From Empedobacter brevis NBRC 14943 = ATCC 43319 (GTDB lineage: Bacteria; Bacteroidota; Bacteroidia; Flavobacteriales; Weeksellaceae), in contig NZ_KB908291.1 in the NCBI RefSeq assembly GCF_000382425.1, forward strand, positions 496,001 to 560,000: DNA of 64,000 nt. The letters are read 5' to 3'. Positions within the stretch are counted from its first letter, which is position 1; each line of letters begins with the position of its first letter. This document shows positions 54,017-61,460 of this stretch, piece after piece. The translations under genes were made by a program, and so were the position numbers. Under the pieces are notes generated by a model that saw only the letters and a list, made by a program, of their open reading frames with translations, ran no database searches and was not told the DNA's origin.

Positions 54017-56092
54017 TTATTTCGTCTTATATTTTGTGATTCCATCTTGTAACCATTTCAAATAAACTTCTACATCAAGTTCAGCTTCCAATGGTTTTGA
54101 AAAACGATTTAAATCTTTGTCAACCAAAATATAATACGGTTGTGCATTGGCATTAAAATGTTCAATCTCGAATGCTGTCCACTTATTGCCAACTGTTTTT
54201 AAATTACGATCTAAAGCTTTCGAAAATACTTTTTGATCTTCTGGCAATTCTTTTGCTTCATCTACATACAATGAAACTAAAACAACATCTTCAGCCAAAA
54301 CTTTCTTTACACGTTCATCACTCCATACACGTTCTTCAACTTTACGGCAATTTGCACAGGCATGTCCCGTAAAATCTAACAACATTGGTTTTCCAACTTT
54401 CGTTGCATAAACCACAGCTTGATCAAAATCTTTGAATGCCGGAATTCCATGAGGCCCGGCAACCATATTTGGATCATCAAACTTTGCCGCAGCCTGCCCT
54501 CCTCCTACACCTTCGTGGAAACCACGTGGCGCTTCAGAATAAGTCATTGGAGGTGTTAAGCCACTTAATAGTTTTAATGGTCCGCCCCATAAACCTGGAA
54601 TCATATAAACTGCAAATGTTATTGAAACTAATGCAAATAACATTCTCGGAACACCAATTGTTTGCACTGGAGAATCTAGTTCCAGTCTAAATTTGCCTAA
54701 AAGGTACAATCCCAAGAAGAAGAAAATTGCAATCCAAAATGCTAAGAAAATTTCTCTTGGTAACCAATTCATTTGCCAAACTAAATCAGCATTCGATAAG
54801 AATTTCAAGGCAAATGCCAATTCAATAAATCCTAAAGAAACTTTAATTGTATTTAACCATCCTCCAGATTTTGGCATCGAATTTAACCAACCCGGGAACA
54901 TTGCAAACAATGTAAATGGAATGGCTAATGCCAATGAAAAACCAAACATTCCTACAATTAAAGAATAATAGTTACCTCCTTGTGTTGCTTGTACTAGTAA
55001 CGAACCAATAATTGGTCCTGTACAAGAGAATGAAACTAATGCTAATGTGAATGCCATAAAGAAGATTCCTATTAATCCGCCTTTATCAGCACCTTTATCA
55101 GCTGCATTTACCCATTTACTAGGCAAAGTCAATTCGAAAGCTCCGAAGAATGAAATTGCAAATACGATAAAAATAGCAAAGAAAGCTAAATTGACCCACG
55201 GATTTGTCGACATTTCATTTAGAACAGATGGTCCAAAAATAACTGTCGCCAATAAACCTAAAGCCACATAAATTACAATAATTGATAAACCGTAAATAAA
55301 AGCTTTTCCAACTCCTTCTCCTTTCGATTTACTTTGTTTTGTGAACATACTCACTGTTAATGGAATCATTGGGAAAATACAAGGCATTAATAATGCTGCT
55401 AATCCGCCTAAAAATCCTAAAGAAAATATTTTTAATAAACCATTGTCTTTCTTTTCGTTATCTGCTAATAACGAATCATCAACCTTCTTAATTGTATCGT
55501 GAGTAGAAGAAACAGACGTACCAATAGTGTCATGCGAAATAGTATCATGAGATATTGTCGTTACTGTAGCAGAATCTACAGCAATTTTGGAGTCTTCTTC
55601 TACTTTCTCATCTAATTTTACTTCTTCTTTGTCTGTTACAGTTGGAGTCAATTTTACAGTTCCACTTGTTTCATCCGGAGGCAAACAACGTTCGGCATCA
55701 CACATCTGAAATTCAATTGTGTACGACACATTTACAGGTTTATCACCCGAAACTTTTACTTTTTGAACAAATTTTACTTGATTTTCGTAATATTTTTCAT
55801 CTTGTTCAAAAATTTGGCTGTATTTATCGATACGTTTTCCAACTTCTCGGGCACCACCAACTAATTTTGCATTTGAAGCTGGTTTAAATGATGCACTTGC
55901 GGGAATTCCAATTCCTCCATCAGGATGTTTCATTGAATAAAGGTGCCAACCTTTATCAATTTTTCCTGTTACCTCGATTTCAAACTCATTTTGTCCAACC
56001 TCCTTCACCGAACTCGACCATTTTGCAGGACTAAATAATTGTGCGTTGACTAAAATTGGAAACAAAAAAAGTATCCAAAGTTTCTTTAACAT
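54017..56092 (-). CDS. dsbD: thiol:disulfide interchange protein DsbD
   Basis: A 691-residue DsbD. After a signal peptide (KKLWILFLFPILVNAQ) the DsbD-alpha-like domain has CDAERCLPPD. A linker with threonine/serine/aspartate-rich repeats (THDTI-like, about 175-205) leads to about eight membrane helices (about 217-510). The C-terminal thioredoxin-like domain has the redox pair C579 and C582 in HACANCRKVEERVW. It carries electrons from cytoplasmic thioredoxin to periplasmic thiols. Its start overlaps the end of tilS by 7 bases. Confidence 0.92.
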   Translation of the reverse strand: MLKKLWILFLFPILVNAQLFSPAKWSSSVKEVGQNEFEIEVTGKIDKGWHLYSMKHPDGGIGIPASASFKPASNAKLVGGAREVGKRIDKYSQIFEQDEKYYENQVKFVQKVKVSGDKPVNVSYTIEFQMCDAERCLPPDETSGTVKLTPTVTDKEEVKLDEKVEEDSKIAVDSATVTTISHDTISHDTIGTSVSSTHDTIKKVDDSLLADNEKKDNGLLKIFSLGFLGGLAALLMPCIFPMIPLTVSMFTKQSKSKGEGVGKAFIYGLSIIVIYVALGLLATVIFGPSVLNEMSTNPWVNLAFFAIFIVFAISFFGAFELTLPSKWVNAADKGADKGGLIGIFFMAFTLALVSFSCTGPIIGSLLVQATQGGNYYSLIVGMFGFSLALAIPFTLFAMFPGWLNSMPKSGGWLNTIKVSLGFIELAFALKFLSNADLVWQMNWLPREIFLAFWIAIFFFLGLYLLGKFRLELDSPVQTIGVPRMLFALVSITFAVYMIPGLWGGPLKLLSGLTPPMTYSEAPRGFHEGVGGGQAAAKFDDPNMVAGPHGIPAFKDFDQAVVYATKVGKPMLLDFTGHACANCRKVEERVWSDERVKKVLAEDVVLVSLYVDEAKELPEDQKVFSKALDRNLKTVGNKWTAFEIEHFNANAQPYYILVDKDLNRFSKPLEAELDVEVYLKWLQDGITKYKTK

Positions 56093-57393
56093 ACTGTAAT
56101 GTTTAAAAAGTTTTTACTTGTTTTTGTTGTTTTGAAACGTTCATCCAAACGATAATTGACGACCCAAATAATCTGATCTTTTTGGTCACAAAGCAACCAT
56201 ACCTTCTCTTTTTCTAATTTAGAAAGTTTTAAATCTTTCATAAACTTACTCATCAACTTTTTTTGACCTTTCATTCCAATTGGAAAAAAATAATCTCCCT
56301 CTTTCACTTTTCTAAGTTTAAGCGGAAACAAAATTGACGTAAAGTCTACTATTTCAGTAGCGTTTTCGTGTGGATTTATCGATTTCACGAACTTCAAATT
56401 TAACGAATTGATTTCAATTAAATCATTAAAAATCGTTATTTCCTCTTCATTTTCTTCTTCTCTTGTTTGCAACAACAGATTCTCCCGATTTTTAATTAAC
56501 CGATAAGTTGCTGATTTTATTTCACTTCCCGTTTCAGCATCCAAAAATTTCAAAATTTCTTTACTTGAATAAAATCCGTATTTTTCAAACAAATAATGCA
56601 AATAAGTTTCCAGAGGCTGAAGTTTTTTCAGTTGACTAATTTCAATTTGAATGGGATTATCTCCTGAAAACAAATTAGTTCTGATTTCTTCAATTTGTTG
56701 TTGTATTATTTGATAATTCCCATGGATATGATTTAAACTCGTCAGAAAGTTTTCATCAAATTGTGGATGAAGCTGTTTTAGAACAGGAGTAATATGATGA
56801 CGAATCTTATTTCTGGTGTAATCATCCGTTGCATTGGTAGCATCTTCTCGCCAGTTAATTTCATTAGATTGTGCATATGCCAACAAATCATTTTTTGTAA
56901 AATTCAAAAGTGGGCGAAAAATTTTCCCGTTATAAATTTGCATTCCTATCAACCCTTTCAAACCTGTTCCACGCGATAAATTAATGAGAAATGTTTCAAT
57001 ATTATCATCCAAATGATGAGCTGTTACCAAAACATCCAACTGATTTTGTTGCTGAATTTCTTCAAACCAATCATAGCGTAAATTCCGGCAAGCCATTTCT
57101 ACCGAATAGTTTCCTGTTCTTTGATAAACTGCAACATCAAATCGAACCGAGTGAAATGGAATATTATATTTTCCGCAATATTCTCTTACAAACATCTCAT
57201 CTCCATTTGACTCTTCTCCACGTAATTGAAAATTGCAATGCGCAACCTGAAAATTAGCAGAAGTTTGACGAAATAAATCCAACAAAATCATACTGTCAAT
57301 TCCTCCGCTTATCGCTAATAAATAACGATGCGTAGCAAATGAATGAAGTGCTAGAAGTTGTTTAAACTCTTGTTGAATAGATTTATTTTTCAT
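56086..57393 (-). CDS. tilS: tRNA(Ile)-lysidine synthase
   Basis: A 435-residue TilS. The PP-loop SGGIDS is at 29-34 (LLAISGGIDSMILL), the HHxxD-like region is LVTAHHLDDNIETFLINL, and RPLLNFTKNDLLAYAQ continues the N-type ATPase domain. The C-terminal TilS domain ends in MKGQKKLMSKFMKDLKLS. It attaches lysine to the wobble cytidine of AUA-reading tRNA. It overlaps dsbD by 7 bases, so the two are cotranscribed although their roles are unrelated. Confidence 0.93.
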   Translation of the reverse strand: MKNKSIQQEFKQLLALHSFATHRYLLAISGGIDSMILLDLFRQTSANFQVAHCNFQLRGEESNGDEMFVREYCGKYNIPFHSVRFDVAVYQRTGNYSVEMACRNLRYDWFEEIQQQNQLDVLVTAHHLDDNIETFLINLSRGTGLKGLIGMQIYNGKIFRPLLNFTKNDLLAYAQSNEINWREDATNATDDYTRNKIRHHITPVLKQLHPQFDENFLTSLNHIHGNYQIIQQQIEEIRTNLFSGDNPIQIEISQLKKLQPLETYLHYLFEKYGFYSSKEILKFLDAETGSEIKSATYRLIKNRENLLLQTREEENEEEITIFNDLIEINSLNLKFVKSINPHENATEIVDFTSILFPLKLRKVKEGDYFFPIGMKGQKKLMSKFMKDLKLSKLEKEKVWLLCDQKDQIIWVVNYRLDERFKTTKTSKNFLNITVC

Positions 57394-57476
57394 GAAATTA
57401 TAAATGTTCGAAATTAGAAAGAATCCTTGAGAAGAAATTATACTTTTTACCTGTTTCTTTATAAAATTTCCAATAA

Positions 57477-57502
57477 AAAAGCCCGAATAAATTCAGGCTT
57501 TT
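57477..57502 (-). terminator. terminator of the Rrf2 gene
   Basis: Arms AAAAGCCCGAA/TTCAGGCTTTT with one mismatch (57477-57487 and 57491-57501), with a T-run on the minus strand. It begins just past the Rrf2 stop. Confidence 0.7.
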
Positions 57503-57504
57503 AT

Positions 57505-57912
57505 TTATTTTAAACTTTCTAATGATTTATTTTCCAGAATTTCCAATGTTGAGTCTCTCAGTTCAACCATCACTTTATTTAAAGTGCAAATCCCTTCGTT
57601 TGGACAATCATCACATTTCTCGTAATAATTTTTACTAACACAAGGTAAAAGTGCAATTGGGCCTTCTAATACACGAATTAGAGAAGCTAGGCTGATATCT
57701 TTAGGCTCTCTTGCCAAATAATATCCTCCTCCTTTACCCTGTTTAGAATTTACAAAACCTAGTTTTTTTAAATCTAACAAAATTGCCTCCAAGAATTTTT
57801 TTGGAATCACCTCTGTATCAGAAATTTGTCCAATTAAAACTGGTTTATTACTTTCTTGTCTGGCTAAATGAGCCATGGCTTTCAATCCGTATTTTGTCTT
57901 TTTTGATAACAA
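57505..57912 (-). CDS. Rrf2-family regulator, probably iron-sulfur type
   Basis: A 135-residue Rrf2 protein. The N-terminal winged helix is YGLKAMAHLARQ with SDTEVIPKKFLEAILLDLKKL. The dimerisation helix region holds four cysteines in LPCVSKNYYEKCDDCPNEGICTL, spaced C-x8-C-x2-C-x5-C, as in IscR/NsrR-type Fe-S sensors. It may sense iron-sulfur status, NO or redox. It follows the aldehyde dehydrogenase on the same strand with its own promoter at 57932-57963. Confidence 0.88.
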   Translation of the reverse strand: MLSKKTKYGLKAMAHLARQESNKPVLIGQISDTEVIPKKFLEAILLDLKKLGFVNSKQGKGGGYYLAREPKDISLASLIRVLEGPIALLPCVSKNYYEKCDDCPNEGICTLNKVMVELRDSTLEILENKSLESLK

Positions 57913-57931
57913 TTTTATAAGAGTTTAACTA

Positions 57932-57963
57932 CAAAAATAATATTGATTATTGTATAAAACAAA
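57932..57963 (-). promoter_or_regulatory. promoter of the Rrf2 gene
   Basis: Minus strand: TTTG (57960-57963), 20 bases, then TATTTTTG (57932-57939), an exact -7 match. A second exact -7 box TATATTTG lies at 57960-57967. The promoter is 20 bases upstream of the ATG. Confidence 0.62.
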
Positions 57964-57990
57964 TATAATCCTAAAACGTTTGAAGTGGGT

Positions 57991-59400
57991 TTAAAAATAT
58001 TTCATCAAATAATCAATTATCTTTTGAGTAGTAGAATTATAAGGATAATTGAGGAACTTAGATGGAGAAAATATACGATTAACGTTCAAAATTGGTTTTA
58101 GGTGTGAAAAATCTACAAAACCTGCGTAACCGGTTGAAGCTCCAATTCCTGAATAGTTAACGCCTCCGAAAGGTAAATTCGGGTGTAAAATATGAACCAA
58201 CGTTTCATTCACAACAACTGAACCTGAGGAAGTCTGCCGTTCTATTTTATTTCTAAAACTTTTGTTTGAAGAAAAAATATAAATCGCTAAAGGTTTCTCT
58301 TTTAATCTAATAAATTCAATTACTTCATTTACTTCTTTAAATGTATAAATAGGAAAAACCGGACCGAAAATTTCTTCATTTTCAATGACAGCATCCTTAG
58401 AAATATCAGTCAATAAAGTTGGTTTTATATACAATTCATCTTCCCTATATTCATTTCCAAATGGACATTTTGCACCTTTTTCTATGGCATCTTCTATTAT
58501 AATTTTTAATCGTTTATAGTTTTGAAGGTTAACAATCCGAGCCAAATCCTTAGATTGGGAAGGATCTTTTCCAACTATTTTTTCCAAGTGTTGGATAAAA
58601 GCTGTTACAAATTGATCTTTAAATTCTTCTTTGATTAAAATATAATCTGGTGCAATACATGTTTGTCCAAAATTAATCAACTTGCCCCAAATCGCTTTTT
58701 CAACTACTTCCTGTATTGGAATTGTTTCATCAATTATCAAAGGAGATTTCCCTCCCAGTTCTAATGTAACAGAAGATAAATTTTTTGCTCCTGCTTCCAT
58801 CACAATTTTTCCAACTTTTGGTGAGCCTGTAAAATGAATATGGTCAAACTTTTTGGATAATAAATAAGTCGTTTGCTCCACTTCTCCTTCCACAATTGCC
58901 ACATGATCTCGCTCGAAAACTTCCCCAATAATTTTACTGAGAATTTCAGAAGTAGCCGGAGTAAATTCTGATGGTTTTAAAATCGCTGTATTTCCGGCAG
59001 AAATACATGCTACCAGATGCAACAAACACAATTGAAACGGATAATTCCATGGTGAAATAATCAAGCAATTTCCTAAAGATTCCGGCTGAATTTGAGCCTT
59101 CGATCCAAAGAAGATCAAATTATTGGAAACTGATTTTGTTTTCGACCAGCGATTTAGTTTTCTTCGAAATAATCTAATCTCCGATAAAACCGGAAAAATT
59201 TCAGTGGAATCAGCCTCAACCTTAGATTTTCTTAAATCTAGAAATAATGCTTGTTCAATCTCACTCCGATGCTTCAAAATTGATTTTTCTAATCTTAATA
59301 GATATTCTTTACGTTGATGAACAGAGAGATTGCGAATGTTCAATTTATTTTTAAATTGTAAATCATAAATCTCATTTATTGTCGTTTTAAAATCTGACAC
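57991..59400 (-). CDS. aldehyde dehydrogenase, class-3 type
   Basis: A 469-residue aldehyde dehydrogenase. Catalytic residues are C248 in FGQTCIAPDY and E214 in TLELGGKSP. IISPWNYPFQLCLLHL and LPFGGVNYSGIGAS agree with the class-3 (fatty/aromatic aldehyde) group. It oxidises an aldehyde with NAD(P). It lacks a signal peptide. It is on the same strand as Rrf2 with about 78 bases between and divergent to the TerB-like gene. Substrate unknown. Confidence 0.9.
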   Translation of the reverse strand: MSDFKTTINEIYDLQFKNKLNIRNLSVHQRKEYLLRLEKSILKHRSEIEQALFLDLRKSKVEADSTEIFPVLSEIRLFRRKLNRWSKTKSVSNNLIFFGSKAQIQPESLGNCLIISPWNYPFQLCLLHLVACISAGNTAILKPSEFTPATSEILSKIIGEVFERDHVAIVEGEVEQTTYLLSKKFDHIHFTGSPKVGKIVMEAGAKNLSSVTLELGGKSPLIIDETIPIQEVVEKAIWGKLINFGQTCIAPDYILIKEEFKDQFVTAFIQHLEKIVGKDPSQSKDLARIVNLQNYKRLKIIIEDAIEKGAKCPFGNEYREDELYIKPTLLTDISKDAVIENEEIFGPVFPIYTFKEVNEVIEFIRLKEKPLAIYIFSSNKSFRNKIERQTSSGSVVVNETLVHILHPNLPFGGVNYSGIGASTGYAGFVDFSHLKPILNVNRIFSPSKFLNYPYNSTTQKIIDYLMKYF

Positions 59401-59466
59401 GGTTTAAATTTTAGAATAGTTAATTTAATCAATTTTATTCAGCTTTTAAGAACTAGAAAATAGCGC

Positions 59467-59901
59467 ATGAAAAATAATTTGACATTAATCGATAAGCTAA
59501 ATCACATCAAGAATTTATTTATTTTAGGCAAAAGTGATGGAAACTTGAATGAAAAAGAAATCCAGGTTATTTCTGATGTTGCAAAACATCACCAGCTCTC
59601 AGCCAAAGATGTGAGTTATATTTTGAATGAAAATACAAAATTTGAATTTTCACTTCCTTCTTCTTTTTCAGATCGTCTCGCACTACTTTACGACACCGTT
59701 TTATTGATGGTTGTTGACTTAAAGATTCACCAAAATGAAAAGATTATTTGCATTGATTTAGCAAAAAAATTTGAATTTAATCCTCAAATTATTGATGAAT
59801 TGACAGAAGATATTTTAAGCTATATTTTAGAAGGAAAAGAATGTGATGAAGTGATGGAATATTTGGTGAAATATGCTCATCCGAAATCAAAATTGAATTA
59901 A
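59467..59901 (+). CDS. TerB-like protein
   Basis: A 144-residue TerB-fold protein: GKSDGNLNEKEIQVISDVAKHHQL in pieces shows the usual helix-acidic loop-helix with D and E metal-type residues; IHQNEKIICIDLAKKF is the second copy of that pattern. TerB domains are linked to tellurite or stress responses and to metal binding. No other ter gene is near, so the role may be general. It is divergent from the aldehyde dehydrogenase. Confidence 0.8.
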   Translation: MKNNLTLIDKLNHIKNLFILGKSDGNLNEKEIQVISDVAKHHQLSAKDVSYILNENTKFEFSLPSSFSDRLALLYDTVLLMVVDLKIHQNEKIICIDLAKKFEFNPQIIDELTEDILSYILEGKECDEVMEYLVKYAHPKSKLN

Positions 59902-59905
59902 ATAA

Positions 59906-60547
59906 TTATGATTGAAAAAGTTGATAAACTGTGAGAAGAGAAACGACACTAGTGACACCTCCAATTACATAATTAATGTTCTTAAGAATAAAAGAATTTT
60001 CTTCTGATTTTGAATTAAAAAATTTAAGGTATAATCCAAAAATAATCATCGAGCCAACCACAACTCCTAAGGCAAAAACAGAACTATTTGGTTGTCCGAA
60101 AACAGTAATATTATACGAAACTAAAGTAGCACTGAGAAAAACATAGAATGGAATAGGAAAAATATTAACTGCTGACAACAGTAAACCATAAATAAATTTG
60201 TTTTTCTGTTTCACATTACCGTTTTGATTTAATTTCTTCTTTTTCTTTTTTTGATCTTGTTTTTTTGCGAAAAAGAGAAAATAAATTGTAATTATAATAA
60301 AAACAGCTAATCCAACTTCTCTAAAAACCTTTGTCACTTCTTCATTAAAATCAATAAATTTTGCCAAAAAAATTGCCAAAAAAACCTGTATGGCAATAGT
60401 TACCGCAGTACCAGACATAAAAGAATATGCACTTTTAGTTCCTTCTTGTTTTCCAATTTTTACAACAGTCATATTTAATAATCCAGGAATAGAAGATCCT
60501 ATAATTGCTGTAAAAATTCCGATAAAAATAAGTTCTAAATACTGCAT
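59906..60547 (-). CDS. LysE-family transporter-like membrane protein
   Basis: A 213-residue protein with six predicted membrane helices and the LysE-type N-terminus LELIFIGIFTAIIGSSIPGLLNMTVV. A strongly basic loop KKQDQKKKKKKLNQNG lies near residue 95-110 between helices three and four, longer and more Lys-rich than usual. LysE-family proteins export amino acids or related solutes; the substrate is unknown. A -7 box TAACTTTG (minus, 60570-60577) lies 22 bases upstream. It converges on the TerB-like gene with only 4 bases between stops. Confidence 0.8.
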   Translation of the reverse strand: MQYLELIFIGIFTAIIGSSIPGLLNMTVVKIGKQEGTKSAYSFMSGTAVTIAIQVFLAIFLAKFIDFNEEVTKVFREVGLAVFIIITIYFLFFAKKQDQKKKKKKLNQNGNVKQKNKFIYGLLLSAVNIFPIPFYVFLSATLVSYNITVFGQPNSSVFALGVVVGSMIIFGLYLKFFNSKSEENSFILKNINYVIGGVTSVVSLLTVYQLFQS

Positions 60548-60624
60548 TAATTCTTTGTAAAAAGGTCTGCAAAGTTAAATAAACTTGCGGTAGAAACCTA
60601 TTGAAGTAATATTAATCATCCCAA

Positions 60625-61362
60625 TCATTCGTTTTTGAAAGTCCATATCAATGCATTTTCTATTGAAGATTTGAAAATTGTAAAATGATTTTGTGAAACA
60701 TCATGCATATAATTCCAATTCGTTTTCAGATTATGCATTTGTTTCAATTTTTCATCCAATTGATCTGTAAACTTTGAAATGGAGACAGTTTTAGAGCTTG
60801 ATATCCATAATTTTTTATTTTGCAAGATAGTATAATCAAAATCTACCAAATAATAATCCAATAGCTCGTGATTATTCCACCAAAGTGAAGGATCAATCGC
60901 AATATAGTAATCAAAATAACCCGGAAAGGAATATAACAAATCCATGACCAACAACCCGCCTAAAGATTCTCCTACAATCGCTTTTATACCATTTGTATTG
61001 TAGCAATTTTTAATAAAATAAATTAATTCTAGTGCTAAAAATTTTTCAAAATTCTCTGCATTCCCAAATTCTGTAACCCATTTTTTATCTTTTGCTACGT
61101 TTGTATTTCTTGTAAAATCAAAATTACGGTTAATGTTTTCAATTCCCACAACAATCAAAGGGTTGATACGATTTGATTTAATCAGCTCATCCACCAATTG
61201 AATAACATACATAAATCGCTCATTCATTCCTCCATCTAACAAATACAAAACAGGTAGGTCTGCATCATTATAATTTTCTGGAATCCAAATAAAAATATTT
61301 CTTTCTTGATTTAAAAGTTTAGAAAATACTTTCTCGAATTTATAGTTTAATTCCTCTGACAT
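60625..61362 (-). CDS. alpha/beta-hydrolase esterase (esterase D / IroE-like)
   Basis: A 245-residue hydrolase. The nucleophile elbow is GESLGGLLVMDLL with the catalytic serine, the N-terminal VLYLLDGGMNERF is the oxyanion side, and a late aspartate and histidine are present (IDPSLWW and SQNHFTIF). It resembles bacterial putative esterases that cleave thioesters or siderophores. It has no signal peptide, so it is cytoplasmic. No siderophore gene is near. Substrate unknown. Confidence 0.85.
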   Translation of the reverse strand: MSEELNYKFEKVFSKLLNQERNIFIWIPENYNDADLPVLYLLDGGMNERFMYVIQLVDELIKSNRINPLIVVGIENINRNFDFTRNTNVAKDKKWVTEFGNAENFEKFLALELIYFIKNCYNTNGIKAIVGESLGGLLVMDLLYSFPGYFDYYIAIDPSLWWNNHELLDYYLVDFDYTILQNKKLWISSSKTVSISKFTDQLDEKLKQMHNLKTNWNYMHDVSQNHFTIFKSSIENALIWTFKNE

Positions 61363-61407
61363 TCAATCGTATTAAAGTTTCCCTTAAATTTAAGGTAAAA
61401 ATTTATC

Positions 61408-61439
61408 AAAAAAACCACTTCAAACGAAGTGGTTTTTTT
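61408..61439. terminator. bidirectional terminator at the valS end
   Basis: 14-bp perfect arms AAAAAAACCACTTC/GAAGTGGTTTTTTT (61408-61421 and 61426-61439). It closes valS on the minus strand. Confidence 0.87.
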
Positions 61440-61460
61440 ATATAAAGTCTATCTATTTTA

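Noticed and set aside
54693-55271. Several plus-strand frames antisense to dsbD
   Set aside because: They mirror the membrane helices of dsbD and have no independent signals.
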